A stretch of 26,044 nucleotides of DNA from JAEUSG01 sp964590225 (lineage in GTDB: Bacteria > Fibrobacterota > OXYB2-FULL-49-7 > JAEUSG01), in the NCBI GenBank assembly GCA_964590225.1, contig CAZPWS010000046.1:1-26044 (forward strand). The letters are read 5' to 3'. Position 1 is the first letter of the stretch, and each line of letters opens with the position of its first letter. A model generated the notes under the pieces. It did not search any database. It was not told where the DNA came from and saw nothing but the letters and a program-made list of their open reading frames with translations. Positions 1-8,137 of this stretch are shown piece after piece. The position numbers were made by a program, and so were the translations under genes.

Positions 1-2
1 AC

Positions 3-968
3 GAAACAGAAAACATCCTGATAGCTACCGGCTCCCGCCCAGCCGTTCCCCCAATACCGGGAATAGACTCAAAAGCTGTTCTTAATTCAACTTCTATTCT
101 CGAATTACAAACTATACCTGAATCACTTGTAGTAATTGGGGGTGGCGTTATAGGGCTTGAGTTTGCCTCATTTTTTGCAGATGCAGGTTCGAAGGTTACA
201 ATAGTTGAAATGCTTCCACAAATTGCCCCTGTTATAGATTCAGAAATTGCAAAGCGGCTTCAAATGTCACTAAAAAAAAGAGGGGTTCTGTTCTATCTAA
301 ATGCCAAGGTGACCGGAATCGACGGCAATGTACTTAAATTCACAGACGAAACAGGAACCGCACAATCAATTACAGCGACGCACATACTTAACGCAACGGG
401 ACGGCGTCCGGTAACAGATGGCCTTCAGCTTGAAAAAACAGGTATTGAGGTGAATTCGCGTGGAGTGGTAACAGACGAAAACGGACGAACCAATATTCCT
501 GGAATCTGGGCATGTGGCGATGTCACCGGCCGCTCACTTCTTGCTCACTCAGCCACGCGCGAGGGTATAGTTGCTGTCGAAAACATGTTCGGCGGCAAGC
601 AAAAAATGCGCTATGATGCGATACCATCAGTTGTTTACACAAATCCAGAAGTCGCAAGTTGCGGCAAAACTGAGGATGATCTCGTAAAAGAAGGGATGGC
701 TTTCAACAAGAGTGTAGTACCAATGGGTGTTGCAGGCCGTTTCATTGTAGAAAATGAAGGGGAGTCCGGCACTATAAAGGTGCTAACCGGAAAAGAGCAA
801 GGCGAGATTCTTGGCGTTCATATGATTGGCGGACCTGCCGGAGAGCATATTTTTGGCGCCGCCATAATGATAGAACAGGAATTGCGTGTAAAGGACATTT
901 TTGAAATTGTCTTTCCCCATCCAACCATTAGCGAAGCACTTAAAGAAGCAATAATTCACGCGGAGTAA
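3..968 (+). CDS. lpdA: Dihydrolipoamide dehydrogenase (E3), 5' end cut by the window edge
   Basis: FAD-dependent pyridine nucleotide-disulfide oxidoreductase that reoxidises the lipoyl group of 2-oxoacid dehydrogenase complexes with NAD. The reading frame is open from base 3, so the N-terminal FAD-binding part and the redox-active CxxxxC lie outside the window. Visible are the ATGSRP segment near bases 48-65, the NAD-binding motif VVIGGGVIGLEFA (about 129-168), the second FAD segment around ACGDVTG (about 511-531), and the C-terminal dimerisation domain ending in HPTISEALKEA, whose His-Pro holds the catalytic base. An E1 gene begins 7 nt downstream, so the two are almost certainly co-transcribed and serve the same complex. 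E3 is favoured over mercuric or glutathione reductase because of this neighbour and the C-terminal motif. No E2 gene is visible; it may lie upstream. Confidence 0.95.
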   Translation, partial: ETENILIATGSRPAVPPIPGIDSKAVLNSTSILELQTIPESLVVIGGGVIGLEFASFFADAGSKVTIVEMLPQIAPVIDSEIAKRLQMSLKKRGVLFYLNAKVTGIDGNVLKFTDETGTAQSITATHILNATGRRPVTDGLQLEKTGIEVNSRGVVTDENGRTNIPGIWACGDVTGRSLLAHSATREGIVAVENMFGGKQKMRYDAIPSVVYTNPEVASCGKTEDDLVKEGMAFNKSVVPMGVAGRFIVENEGESGTIKVLTGKEQGEILGVHMIGGPAGEHIFGAAIMIEQELRVKDIFEIVFPHPTISEALKEAIIHAE

Positions 969-975
969 ATAAAAA

Positions 976-3441
976 ATGCCAAAATCAATAGATATAAAAC
1001 CTGCCTCTGTTTTTGCCAAGAGCGAAATAAAGTTTACCCCGATTCCTGTTAACAGTTACGATAAATCCATAGAAGAAGAGAAAAAAAACTTCTCTAAAGA
1101 AGATTTTATGGCCATTTACCATGATATGTGTCTGATTCGTGAGTTTGAAACAAGCCTTAACAAAATAAAAACCGAAGGAACATATAAAGAGCTTTCCTAT
1201 AACCATGCCGGGCCCGCCCATCTTTCAATTGGTCAGGAGGCGTCAGCCGTGGGACAGGCTTTTGCGCTCAATGTTCAAGATCACATCTACGGTTCACACA
1301 GAAGCCACGGCGAAATTTTGGCAAAGGGACTTTCGGCTATTCGCGAGCTTGACGATAACTCATTAATGAAAATAATGAAAAGCTACTTTGACGGACTCAT
1401 TCTTAAAGCTGTTGAAGGCGACCACAGTGGAACAGTAAAAGAGCTTGCAGTAAAGTATCTCGTTTACGGCGCTTATGCGGAAATCTTCGCCAAGGATACC
1501 GGCTTTAACAGGGGAATGGGCGGCTCAATGCACTGTTTTTTCCCCCCTTTTGGAATATTTCCAAACAATGCTATTGTCGGCGGAAGTGGCTCTATTGCTC
1601 CCGGCGCAGCCCTTTACAAGCGAGTCAACAGAAAAAATGGCATAATTGTATGTAATATCGGTGATGCCTCCTTTGGCTGCGGCCCTGTATGGGAGGGTTT
1701 GTCCTTTGCGAGCATGGATCAGTACCGAACCCTTTGGGACAAAGCTCTTGGTGGCGGTTTGCCCCTTATTTTCAACTGTTTCAACAACCATTATGGGATG
1801 GGAGGCCAAACTTGCGGCGAAACAATGGGCTACGGTTTTCTTGCAAGAATTGGCGCTGGAGTCAATGGCGACCAGCTTCACTCAGAAAGAATCAACGGAT
1901 ATAATCCACTCGCTGTTATTGACGCCATTCGACGAAAAAAGAAAATACTTGCTGAAGGATTAGGCCCTGTTCTATTAGACACAGTAACCTACCGTGTTTC
2001 AGGCCACTCCCCAAGTGACGCAAGCTCTTACAGAAGCAAGGAAGAAATCGATACATGGACGGCCGCCGATGCAATTTCAGCTTACAGGGAAAGGGTTACA
2101 AGCGCGAAAGTTATAACAATAGCAGAAGCTGATGCCATAAAGCATAAAGTTGAGTCTCTCATATTTGACTCTTTCCGTCGCGGTATCGATATGAACATTT
2201 CGCCGCGCATAACAGTTACAAGTGAATCTATCGGATCGGTTATGTTCTCAAACAAAAAAATTGAGAGCTGTGACGAAACAAGAAAAGCGGAACTTAACCA
2301 TCCCCTGAACGAAAACCCACGGGTTATCCAGATTCGCGACAAAGCGCGCTACGCCTTTGACGAAGCAGGAAAAAGCATTCCAAAAATGAAGTTATACAAT
2401 GTAAGAGATGCCATTTTTGAAGCTGTGCTCCACCGTTTTTCGATAGACCCTACCCTTGTAGCTTTTGGCGAAGAAAACAGGGATTGGGGCGGTGCCTTTG
2501 CTGTTTATCGCGGCCTTACTGAAATACTTCCATACCACAGGCTCTTTAACTCCCCCATTTCGGAGGCGGCTATTGTTGGCGCAGCGGTTGGTTATGCGCT
2601 CGAAGGTGGCCGTGCTATTGCAGAACTTATGTATTTCGATTTTCTTGGCCGTGCCGGAGACGAAATATTCAACCAATTATCTAAATGGCAAGCAATGTCC
2701 GGCGGAGTATTACGAATGCCTGTTGTCCTTCGCATCTCTGTTGGAGCCAAATATGGCGCACAACATTCGCAGGACTGGACAGCTATGGTCTCGCATATCC
2801 CTGGATTAAAAGTTGTTTACCCAGTAACCCCATATGACGCCAAGGGTCTTATGAACAGCGCTCTTGCAGGAAGTGATCCGGTTATTTTTCTCGAAAGTCA
2901 AAAGTGCTACGACACAGGAGAATTGTTCGAGAAAAAAGGTGTGCCGGAAGGATATTACGAAATACCAATCGGCGAACCTTCGCTAAAAAAAGAGGGGAAA
3001 GAGCTGACAATTATTACGCTTGGTCCAACTCTTTATACTGCGATGGCAGCAGCAAAGACACTTGAAGAAAAGTATGGAATAAATACAGCCATTATTGATT
3101 TAAGGAGCACTACTCCACTTAATTATGCTCCGATAATCGAATCTGTTAAAAAAACTGGAAAGGTTCTTCTCGTTACAGACGCGGCGGAACGGGGCTCTTT
3201 TATGCATACCGTTGCCTCACGCATAAGCGAATACTGCTTCGATTCACTCGATGCCCCTCCAGTTGTGGTTGGTTCACGAAACTGGATTACACCAGCAGCA
3301 GAGCTTGAGGCAGCATACTTTCCGCAAACTGAGTGGTTGATTGATGCTATCCACGAAAGGGTTATCCCCCTTAAAAACCACAGGACAGCCACGAATCAAA
3401 GTGTTTTGGAGATGAAAAGAAGAGATAAAGAGGGAATTTAA
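976..3441 (+). CDS. Fused 2-oxoacid dehydrogenase E1 alpha-beta subunit (thiamine diphosphate-dependent)
   Basis: Catalyses decarboxylation of a 2-oxoacid and reductive acylation of lipoyl-E2. One 821-residue chain carries an alpha-type half (about residues 1-430) and a beta-type half (about 471-805). Alpha landmarks are GSHRSHGEILAKG, GMGGSMHCFF, a cofactor motif beginning IGDASFGCGPVWEG and ending FNNHYGMGG, and the loop YRVSGHSPSDASSYRSKEE. Beta landmarks are FGEENRDWGGAF, FNSPISEAAIVGAAVGYA and GAQHSQDW. The usual GDGA is GDAS here, and about 50 extra residues separate ILAKG from the GMGG segment. The GGAG just before the upstream stop serves as Shine-Dalgarno for ATG 976. The adjacent E3 gene supports a lipoate-linked complex. 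Substrate (pyruvate, branched-chain or acetoin) cannot be decided from sequence alone. Confidence 0.92.
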   Translation: MPKSIDIKPASVFAKSEIKFTPIPVNSYDKSIEEEKKNFSKEDFMAIYHDMCLIREFETSLNKIKTEGTYKELSYNHAGPAHLSIGQEASAVGQAFALNVQDHIYGSHRSHGEILAKGLSAIRELDDNSLMKIMKSYFDGLILKAVEGDHSGTVKELAVKYLVYGAYAEIFAKDTGFNRGMGGSMHCFFPPFGIFPNNAIVGGSGSIAPGAALYKRVNRKNGIIVCNIGDASFGCGPVWEGLSFASMDQYRTLWDKALGGGLPLIFNCFNNHYGMGGQTCGETMGYGFLARIGAGVNGDQLHSERINGYNPLAVIDAIRRKKKILAEGLGPVLLDTVTYRVSGHSPSDASSYRSKEEIDTWTAADAISAYRERVTSAKVITIAEADAIKHKVESLIFDSFRRGIDMNISPRITVTSESIGSVMFSNKKIESCDETRKAELNHPLNENPRVIQIRDKARYAFDEAGKSIPKMKLYNVRDAIFEAVLHRFSIDPTLVAFGEENRDWGGAFAVYRGLTEILPYHRLFNSPISEAAIVGAAVGYALEGGRAIAELMYFDFLGRAGDEIFNQLSKWQAMSGGVLRMPVVLRISVGAKYGAQHSQDWTAMVSHIPGLKVVYPVTPYDAKGLMNSALAGSDPVIFLESQKCYDTGELFEKKGVPEGYYEIPIGEPSLKKEGKELTIITLGPTLYTAMAAAKTLEEKYGINTAIIDLRSTTPLNYAPIIESVKKTGKVLLVTDAAERGSFMHTVASRISEYCFDSLDAPPVVVGSRNWITPAAELEAAYFPQTEWLIDAIHERVIPLKNHRTATNQSVLEMKRRDKEGI

Positions 3442-3486
3442 AGATCAAGTACTAAGCGATAGATAAAAACTATCTTTTCACTCGAC

Positions 3487-4632
3487 ATGAATAACGCATC
3501 TATACCCTTTTACAAACCATTAATCAGCCGCAAATCAATTAGCGCCGCTGTATCGGTAATGAAATCCGGTTGGCTTACTACCGGCAAATGGTGCGCAGAT
3601 TTTCAGCATAAATTTGCCGAATATACGGGAGCTCAATATGCGCTCGCTGTAAATTCTTGTACAGCAGCTCTTCACCTTGCACTTGAGGCAGTGGGTATCA
3701 AAGAGGGTGATGAAGTTATTATTCCCGTAAACACCTTCACTGCAACTGGCGAAGTTATTGAGTACTTCCGTGCCAGAACTATTCTTTGCGATGTACGGCC
3801 TGATACTCAAAACATGGACGAAAACAAAATCGAAGCACTTATAACAGATAAGACGAGAGCAATAATTCCTGTCCATTATGCCGGCCACCCATGCGAAATG
3901 GATACCATAGTATCAATTGCTAAAAAGCATAATCTTTTTGTAATTGAGGATGCCGCCCATGTTACGCCTGCCTTTTACAAGAATAGACCCATCGGCTCAT
4001 TTTCGGACATTGCCTGCTTCTCATTCTACGCAAATAAATGTATAACTACCGGCGAAGGCGGAATGGCGGTTACAAACAACAAACAGTGGTTTGACAGAAT
4101 GAAAATGATGTCTCTACACGGTCTTTCGAAAGACGCATGGAACCGATACGACCAAAAAGGAAGCTGGTACTACGAAGTTGTGGAAAGCGGTTTTAAATAC
4201 AATATGACCGATGTAGCAGCAGCGATAGGATACCATCAACTTTTAGAAGCAAATGCGCTTTGGGAAAAAAGAAGAAAAGCTGTTGCCCGCTATAAAAAGC
4301 TGCTTACTGGCATTGACAAACTTATTCTTCAACCAGAACTTGAAAACTGCCTTTCTTCTTGGCATATTTTTCCTGTGCGGCTCGCTTCAGGCAACGAAGT
4401 TGAAAGAGACGGATTAGTAAACCACCTTTCAACAAAGGGAATCAAAACAAGTCTCCACTTTATCCCCCTGCACCTGCATCCTTTCTATAAAAACAGATAC
4501 AACCACAGGGAAACCGATTTTCCTGTCGCCATGCAAAATTACAGAGGTGCGCTAACGCTGCCCCTTTTCCCCTCTTTATCAGCTAAAGAGCAGAAATACA
4601 TTGTTGACTCAATAATAGAGTTTTTCGGTTAA
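3487..4632 (+). CDS. DegT/DnrJ/EryC1/StrS-family PLP-dependent sugar aminotransferase
   Basis: A 381-residue member of the ArnB/DegT aminotransferase family, which transfers an amino group from glutamate to a keto group of a nucleotide-activated sugar. The N-terminus IPFYKPLISRKSISAAVSVM is typical, followed by the cofactor-phosphate segment NSCTAALHLAL, IPVNTFTATGEV, the HYAGHPCEMD stretch and VIEDAAH, whose Asp contacts the pyridine nitrogen. SFYANKCITTGEGG contains the Schiff-base lysine K184. The family's C-terminal segment IKTSLHFIPLHLHPFY is also present. Length is normal. The start ATG 3487 has no clear Shine-Dalgarno. The next gene begins at the base after its stop. With the AAC(3)-fold acetyltransferase at the end of the run, an N-acetylated amino sugar for a surface glycan is a reasonable inference; the sugar itself is unknown. 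Confidence 0.92.
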   Translation: MNNASIPFYKPLISRKSISAAVSVMKSGWLTTGKWCADFQHKFAEYTGAQYALAVNSCTAALHLALEAVGIKEGDEVIIPVNTFTATGEVIEYFRARTILCDVRPDTQNMDENKIEALITDKTRAIIPVHYAGHPCEMDTIVSIAKKHNLFVIEDAAHVTPAFYKNRPIGSFSDIACFSFYANKCITTGEGGMAVTNNKQWFDRMKMMSLHGLSKDAWNRYDQKGSWYYEVVESGFKYNMTDVAAAIGYHQLLEANALWEKRRKAVARYKKLLTGIDKLILQPELENCLSSWHIFPVRLASGNEVERDGLVNHLSTKGIKTSLHFIPLHLHPFYKNRYNHRETDFPVAMQNYRGALTLPLFPSLSAKEQKYIVDSIIEFFG

Positions 4633-5208
4633 GTGCGATCTAAAGCAATAATTTTATCTGTTCTTTTGCTATTTACAGTAGTTCTGTTTGCGATATCGGC
4701 CATAATTGGGAGTTGGTTTCTTTCGTGCGCCAATAAACCAGAAAATATTAACACAATCTTCTCATTTGGCGGAGAGCAGGCTCGTGAAAATTATGCGCTT
4801 CTGCTTATGAACTCCTACCCCGATGCAAAATGGATCGCTTCAGCACCATCTACTCGAACTTTATCAATAATTGACTCGCTCCGCCTTATGGGACGAAAAG
4901 TTGAAATTGTAACGGACTGTAAAAACACAATTGAAGAGGTCACCTTTGCCGTTACTCTATGCGATAGAAAAAGCCGTATTGCCCTTCTTAGCGGCCCTTA
5001 CCATCTACGACGCATCCGCACAATTGCCGCCCATAAGGCATCAAAAGAGTGCTTTTCAACATTCCTCTTTGTTGCTGTTCCTCTCAAAGATTATAATTCC
5101 AGTGAGAAAGATTACCGTCTATTTCTATTTAACCGCCATTTAAGGAATCTTCTCTTTATAGAAACAGCTAAAATTTTTAAGTTTAAGCTATGTAGCCGCG
5201 GAGCCTAA
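4633..5208 (+). CDS. Membrane-anchored DUF218 / YdcF-SanA-like protein
   Basis: A 191-residue protein with one N-terminal membrane segment (about residues 4-27) and a short domain resembling DUF218 (YdcF/ElyC/SanA). The resemblance rests on IFSFGGEQARENYALLL (about 43-59), matching the family's glycine-rich opening followed by Arg and Ala-Leu, and on IALLSGPYHLRRIRTIA (about 116-132), matching the family's 'serine, x, His, two Arg' signature. The family is linked to envelope and cell-wall polymer metabolism, but its reaction is poorly defined. The start is GTG directly after the stop of the aminotransferase, so the two are translationally coupled. It is shorter than many DUF218 proteins, with an atypical tail, so the family call is moderate. 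A small uncharacterised membrane protein is the alternative. Confidence 0.6.
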   Translation: MRSKAIILSVLLLFTVVLFAISAIIGSWFLSCANKPENINTIFSFGGEQARENYALLLMNSYPDAKWIASAPSTRTLSIIDSLRLMGRKVEIVTDCKNTIEEVTFAVTLCDRKSRIALLSGPYHLRRIRTIAAHKASKECFSTFLFVAVPLKDYNSSEKDYRLFLFNRHLRNLLFIETAKIFKFKLCSRGA

Positions 5209-5212
5209 GAAA

Positions 5213-5719
5213 ATGGTACATGTCTATACGGGCAACGGAAAGGGAAAAACAACAGCCGCACTCGGACTTGCACTTCGAGCTGCCGGGGCTGGAATGAAAG
5301 TGTTTATCGGTCAATTTGCCAAGGGAATGAAATATTCTGAGCTTGATTCCTTGGCAATATTTGGCGAAAAAATAACAGTGAAACAATTCGGCCTTAATTG
5401 CTTTATCCGCAACCAACCTGAAGAGGCTGATATCAAAGCCGCAAGAGATGGTTTATCGGTAATAAGTACAGCGATGAGTTCCGGCGAGTACGGTCTTGTG
5501 GTGGCAGATGAAGGCAACATAGCCACATATTTTAACCTTTTTAGCATCGATGAACTTATCGAGGCGATAAATAGAAGGGCACCCCTTGTTGAAGTGGTAG
5601 TTACGGGACGGAATGCAGACAGCAAACTACTCGAAATGGCCGATCTTGTTACTGAAATGAAAGAGATTAAACATTACTATAATAAGGGCGTACAGGCGAG
5701 GAAAGGCATAGAAAAATGA
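5213..5719 (+). CDS. cobO: Cob(I)yrinic acid a,c-diamide adenosyltransferase (CobA/BtuR/CobO type)
   Basis: Transfers the 5'-deoxyadenosyl group of ATP to reduced corrinoid to give adenosylcobalamin or its precursor. The 168-residue length fits the family. The P-loop GNGKGKTTAALG sits at residues 7-18 and FIGQFAKGMKYSE follows. The family's acidic Walker-B-like motif appears as VVADEGN. The C-terminal signature reads VVTGRNADSKLLEMADLVTE followed by MKEIKHYYNKGVQARKGIE. It lies 4 nt after the preceding gene, with CGGAG upstream as a possible ribosome site, and its TGA overlaps the next ATG in ATGA. No other cobalamin genes are in the window, so a scavenging or housekeeping role inside an unrelated operon is plausible. 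Confidence 0.92.
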   Translation: MVHVYTGNGKGKTTAALGLALRAAGAGMKVFIGQFAKGMKYSELDSLAIFGEKITVKQFGLNCFIRNQPEEADIKAARDGLSVISTAMSSGEYGLVVADEGNIATYFNLFSIDELIEAINRRAPLVEVVVTGRNADSKLLEMADLVTEMKEIKHYYNKGVQARKGIEK

Positions 5720-6231
5720 TCAGAGCAATCCTGTTATACTCTATCTTCTATTTACAAATGGCTTTTTCGCAGGACTCACTCTCTACCCCTCCTCCATTCG
5801 GAGTTACTGACGACGGTAAAATTAAGATGCCCGAAGGTACAAAGGAGCGAATGACAATTGCCGGGGATCAGTTTATAGAAGGCAAGCCAAAAAGAAAAAC
5901 AAATATTAGCCCTGTATTTGTAGTAAATACGGTAAAAGGCGACTCGTTAAAAGCAAGCGCAAAACCAAATGATGGCGATGCAGAGTCAGTTACACGAAAA
6001 CCGTACAAACTCCAGAACGAAGCACGAGTTGCTATCAGTATTGAAAAAGAGGACTCACTCCTAAAACTTATTTCAGACGAAAACAAAAAAGCGGGTAGCT
6101 ATATATCTTACTGGGACGGACTGGACGCAAATGGGGTAAAACGCTTTGGTGAGCATGAAATTGTTATTCGCATTACAGAAAAGGGGCGATCTGAGACTAT
6201 AAACAGACATAGGTTCAAGGTAAAAAAATGA
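5716..6231 (+). CDS. Small secreted protein with a C-terminal FlgD-like Ig domain
   Basis: A 171-residue protein with a probable signal peptide: a hydrophobic stretch at residues 3-16, likely cleaved after AFS. A polar, low-complexity middle is rich in Lys, Asp and Ser. The C-terminal 40 residues contain GSYISYWDGLDANGVKRFGE then HEIVIRI. This matches the pattern of FlgD-type Ig modules, where Gly-x-x-x-x-x-Trp-Asp-Gly is followed by an x-Gly turn and a beta strand. The start overlaps the adenosyltransferase stop (ATGA at 5716-5719), and its own TGA overlaps the start of the SUMF1-fold gene (6228-6231). Tight coupling to another secreted protein suggests the two act together in the envelope. 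Function unknown. Confidence 0.7.
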   Translation: MIRAILLYSIFYLQMAFSQDSLSTPPPFGVTDDGKIKMPEGTKERMTIAGDQFIEGKPKRKTNISPVFVVNTVKGDSLKASAKPNDGDAESVTRKPYKLQNEARVAISIEKEDSLLKLISDENKKAGSYISYWDGLDANGVKRFGEHEIVIRITEKGRSETINRHRFKVKK

Positions 6232-7091
6232 GGCTCATTCTCTTAATAGCCATAATAGCTTTTGCAAGTGACCCAGTAGTATTCAATGTCCGTGCCCTGC
6301 AGCAAAGCGACAGCGGATTTGTTGAAGTATATTTTAATGTTAAAGATGAGGATAACACAGAAATCCATACCACCCTTGAAGCTTCGAGCGATAATGGAGA
6401 AACATGGGATATTCCGGTAATAACAGTGACCGGCGACACAGGAAAAATCTCAGTTGGTGAAGACAAAAAAATTGTATGGAATATCAACAAAGACTGGCCC
6501 GAACAATTCTCTACCTGTTTTAGAGTGCGATTAATTGCAAGAGACAAATTCTGCCCAGAAATAGGCGACGAAGGGATGATTTATATTGACGGAAAAACAA
6601 TCAGGCGAAACAATATGGATACCCTTGTCCGTCCCTTCTGTATCGATTCGTGGGAGTATCCAAACAAACGGGGCGAACTTCCCCTTACCGATGTCTCTTG
6701 GATAGAAGCTTCTAATATTTGCAGAAAATCAGGTAAGCGCTTATGTACGGAAATTCAGTGGGAGGTTGCCTGTATGGGCAAATTCCCTCACACCTATCCC
6801 TATGGCAATAATTATCAACGGGGCAAATGCAACGCCGACTCCTACTCTCTTAATCGTATCGGCGATAATATTTCATGCGTAAGTTCCTACGGAGTTTATG
6901 ATATGAGCGGAAATGTATTCGAGTGGACAGCCGACAACTACTCCTCCGACGAAAATTTCAAAGACAAAAAGGTAATAAGGGGAGGGAATTTTTATCTTGG
7001 TAAAGAAGCAAGCCGCTGTACTGCAAAACAGTGGGAGTGGCAAAATAATAAAAGCCGCCATACAGGTTTTCGCTGTTGCGGAAATTTTTAA
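6228..7091 (+). CDS. Secreted SUMF1/FGE-fold protein with N-terminal beta-sandwich, probably not a formylglycine generator
   Basis: A 287-residue protein with a short signal peptide (residues 1-14, cut near FAS). An N-terminal beta-rich domain (about 15-105) includes the phrases EASSDNGETWD and KKIVWNINKDW. A C-type-lectin-like SUMF1 domain (about 110-287) shows TDVSWIEASNICRKSGKRL, WEVACMG, YPYGN, YGVYDMSGNVFEWTAD, VIRGGNFY and HTGFRCC. In true formylglycine-generating enzymes the last third carries a YCYRYRC-type pair of active cysteines. Here the equivalent ASRCTAKQ keeps only one, so catalysis of sulfatase activation is unlikely and a binding or structural role is inferred. It is coupled to the FlgD-like gene by ATGA, and its stop lies next to the start of the acetyltransferase gene. 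Confidence 0.85.
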   Translation: MRLILLIAIIAFASDPVVFNVRALQQSDSGFVEVYFNVKDEDNTEIHTTLEASSDNGETWDIPVITVTGDTGKISVGEDKKIVWNINKDWPEQFSTCFRVRLIARDKFCPEIGDEGMIYIDGKTIRRNNMDTLVRPFCIDSWEYPNKRGELPLTDVSWIEASNICRKSGKRLCTEIQWEVACMGKFPHTYPYGNNYQRGKCNADSYSLNRIGDNISCVSSYGVYDMSGNVFEWTADNYSSDENFKDKKVIRGGNFYLGKEASRCTAKQWEWQNNKSRHTGFRCCGNF

Positions 7092-7105
7092 GGGATCAGA
7101 AACGC

Positions 7106-8092
7106 GTGAGTGGATTAAGTAAAAACGACATAATAAAAACCTTACAAAACATAGGTATTAAAAACAGAGTTGTGGGTGTACATTCAAAACTCTCCGCAAT
7201 TGGTGAAATTGAACCTACAAAAGTTACTAATAGCGAATTGCAAAAGGGCGCTCGTACCTTCGCTAAAACGGTAGTAAACGCCTTCCTCGAAGCACTTGGT
7301 TCAAATGGAACACTCTTTGTGCCAACACATACGGTTAACGGCTTTAGCCATCTTGGTCCGCTTAAAGCAAAAAAAGAGGACAATCGGACAATTGATGACG
7401 GCTACTACCGACCTGAATCGACTCCAACACATAATGGTTCATTTAGTCAAACAGTTCTTTCTAATAATAAGTCTGTTCGTAGCCTTAACCCAACCCATTC
7501 TGTTGCCGCTATTGGCAAAAAGGCACTTTATCTCACTAAAGGACATAGCCATACCTCGCAACCAGCCGGAATCGAAAGTCCTTTCGCCAAAGTGGTAGAG
7601 CAGGATGGGCTTATAATGTTTATAGGCCCTGTACTAAACTCAAACACCTCATTTCATGTATATGAAACCCTCCTCCTGCCGGACATGGCAAAGTATTTTC
7701 CTGCTGTTGCTGCCACAGTTATAAACGGAAAAAGAAGGCTTGTTACTCAAAACTGGGTACCACTATTTCATCGTGATTTTTACGCAGAGGGAAAAAGAGA
7801 AACCCGTTCGTGGAGAAAAATCCGCGAAGCGAAATTACTACACTCTACTAATTTGGGAGAAAACAGCATATTTTGGTATGAGGCCAAAAAGGTTGCTCAC
7901 CTTTTCGCAACAGAGATCATTCCAGCAGAACCAGACATCTTCTATTGTAATTCCGCTCAAACCTGCCCTCCACTCGGTGAATGCGCCCTATCTATTGAGT
8001 GGTTAAAAGAGGAGTATCAAAGGCGTGGCAGATGGAATGAGGGAAAAATAATACAAAACCGCAATAGACAGTTTCTGAAATACATCAAATAG
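7106..8092 (+). CDS. AAC(3)-fold (Antibiotic_NAT family) N-acetyltransferase
   Basis: A member of the acetyl-CoA-dependent family typified by aminoglycoside 3-N-acetyltransferases. Seen are VVGVHSKLSAIGEIEP near the N-terminus, NGTLFVPTHTVNGF, YRPESTPTHNGSFSQTVL, LNPTHSVAAIGKKA (the family's Pro-x-His-Ser motif), QPAGIESPFAKV, and IMFIGPVLNSNTSFHVYE. I chose GTG 7106 (328 residues) because AAGGGA sits at 7090-7095 with 10 nt spacing; an upstream TTG at 7076 would add ten residues and overlap the previous gene. The protein is longer than the roughly 260-270 residues of resistance enzymes, with extra sequence after the N-terminal motif and at the C-terminus. Placement in a run headed by a sugar aminotransferase argues for acetylation of an amino sugar rather than drug resistance. 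That role is inferred. Confidence 0.85.
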   Translation: MSGLSKNDIIKTLQNIGIKNRVVGVHSKLSAIGEIEPTKVTNSELQKGARTFAKTVVNAFLEALGSNGTLFVPTHTVNGFSHLGPLKAKKEDNRTIDDGYYRPESTPTHNGSFSQTVLSNNKSVRSLNPTHSVAAIGKKALYLTKGHSHTSQPAGIESPFAKVVEQDGLIMFIGPVLNSNTSFHVYETLLLPDMAKYFPAVAATVINGKRRLVTQNWVPLFHRDFYAEGKRETRSWRKIREAKLLHSTNLGENSIFWYEAKKVAHLFATEIIPAEPDIFYCNSAQTCPPLGECALSIEWLKEEYQRRGRWNEGKIIQNRNRQFLKYIK

Positions 8093-8137
8093 GCCGGAAC
8101 ACCAACACTCAAGTTACAAGCGTCTAATCTTTTACCA

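Noticed and set aside
1525..1881. Long open frame on the minus strand inside the E1 gene
   Set aside because: It lies opposite strongly conserved alpha-subunit motifs, has no ribosome site and reads as low-complexity sequence; it is a shadow of the real gene.
3458..3478. GATAG/CTATC hairpin followed by TTTT between the E1 and aminotransferase genes
   Set aside because: Only five AT-rich pairs and four T; too weak to call a terminator, though the 45-bp gap may still separate two transcripts.
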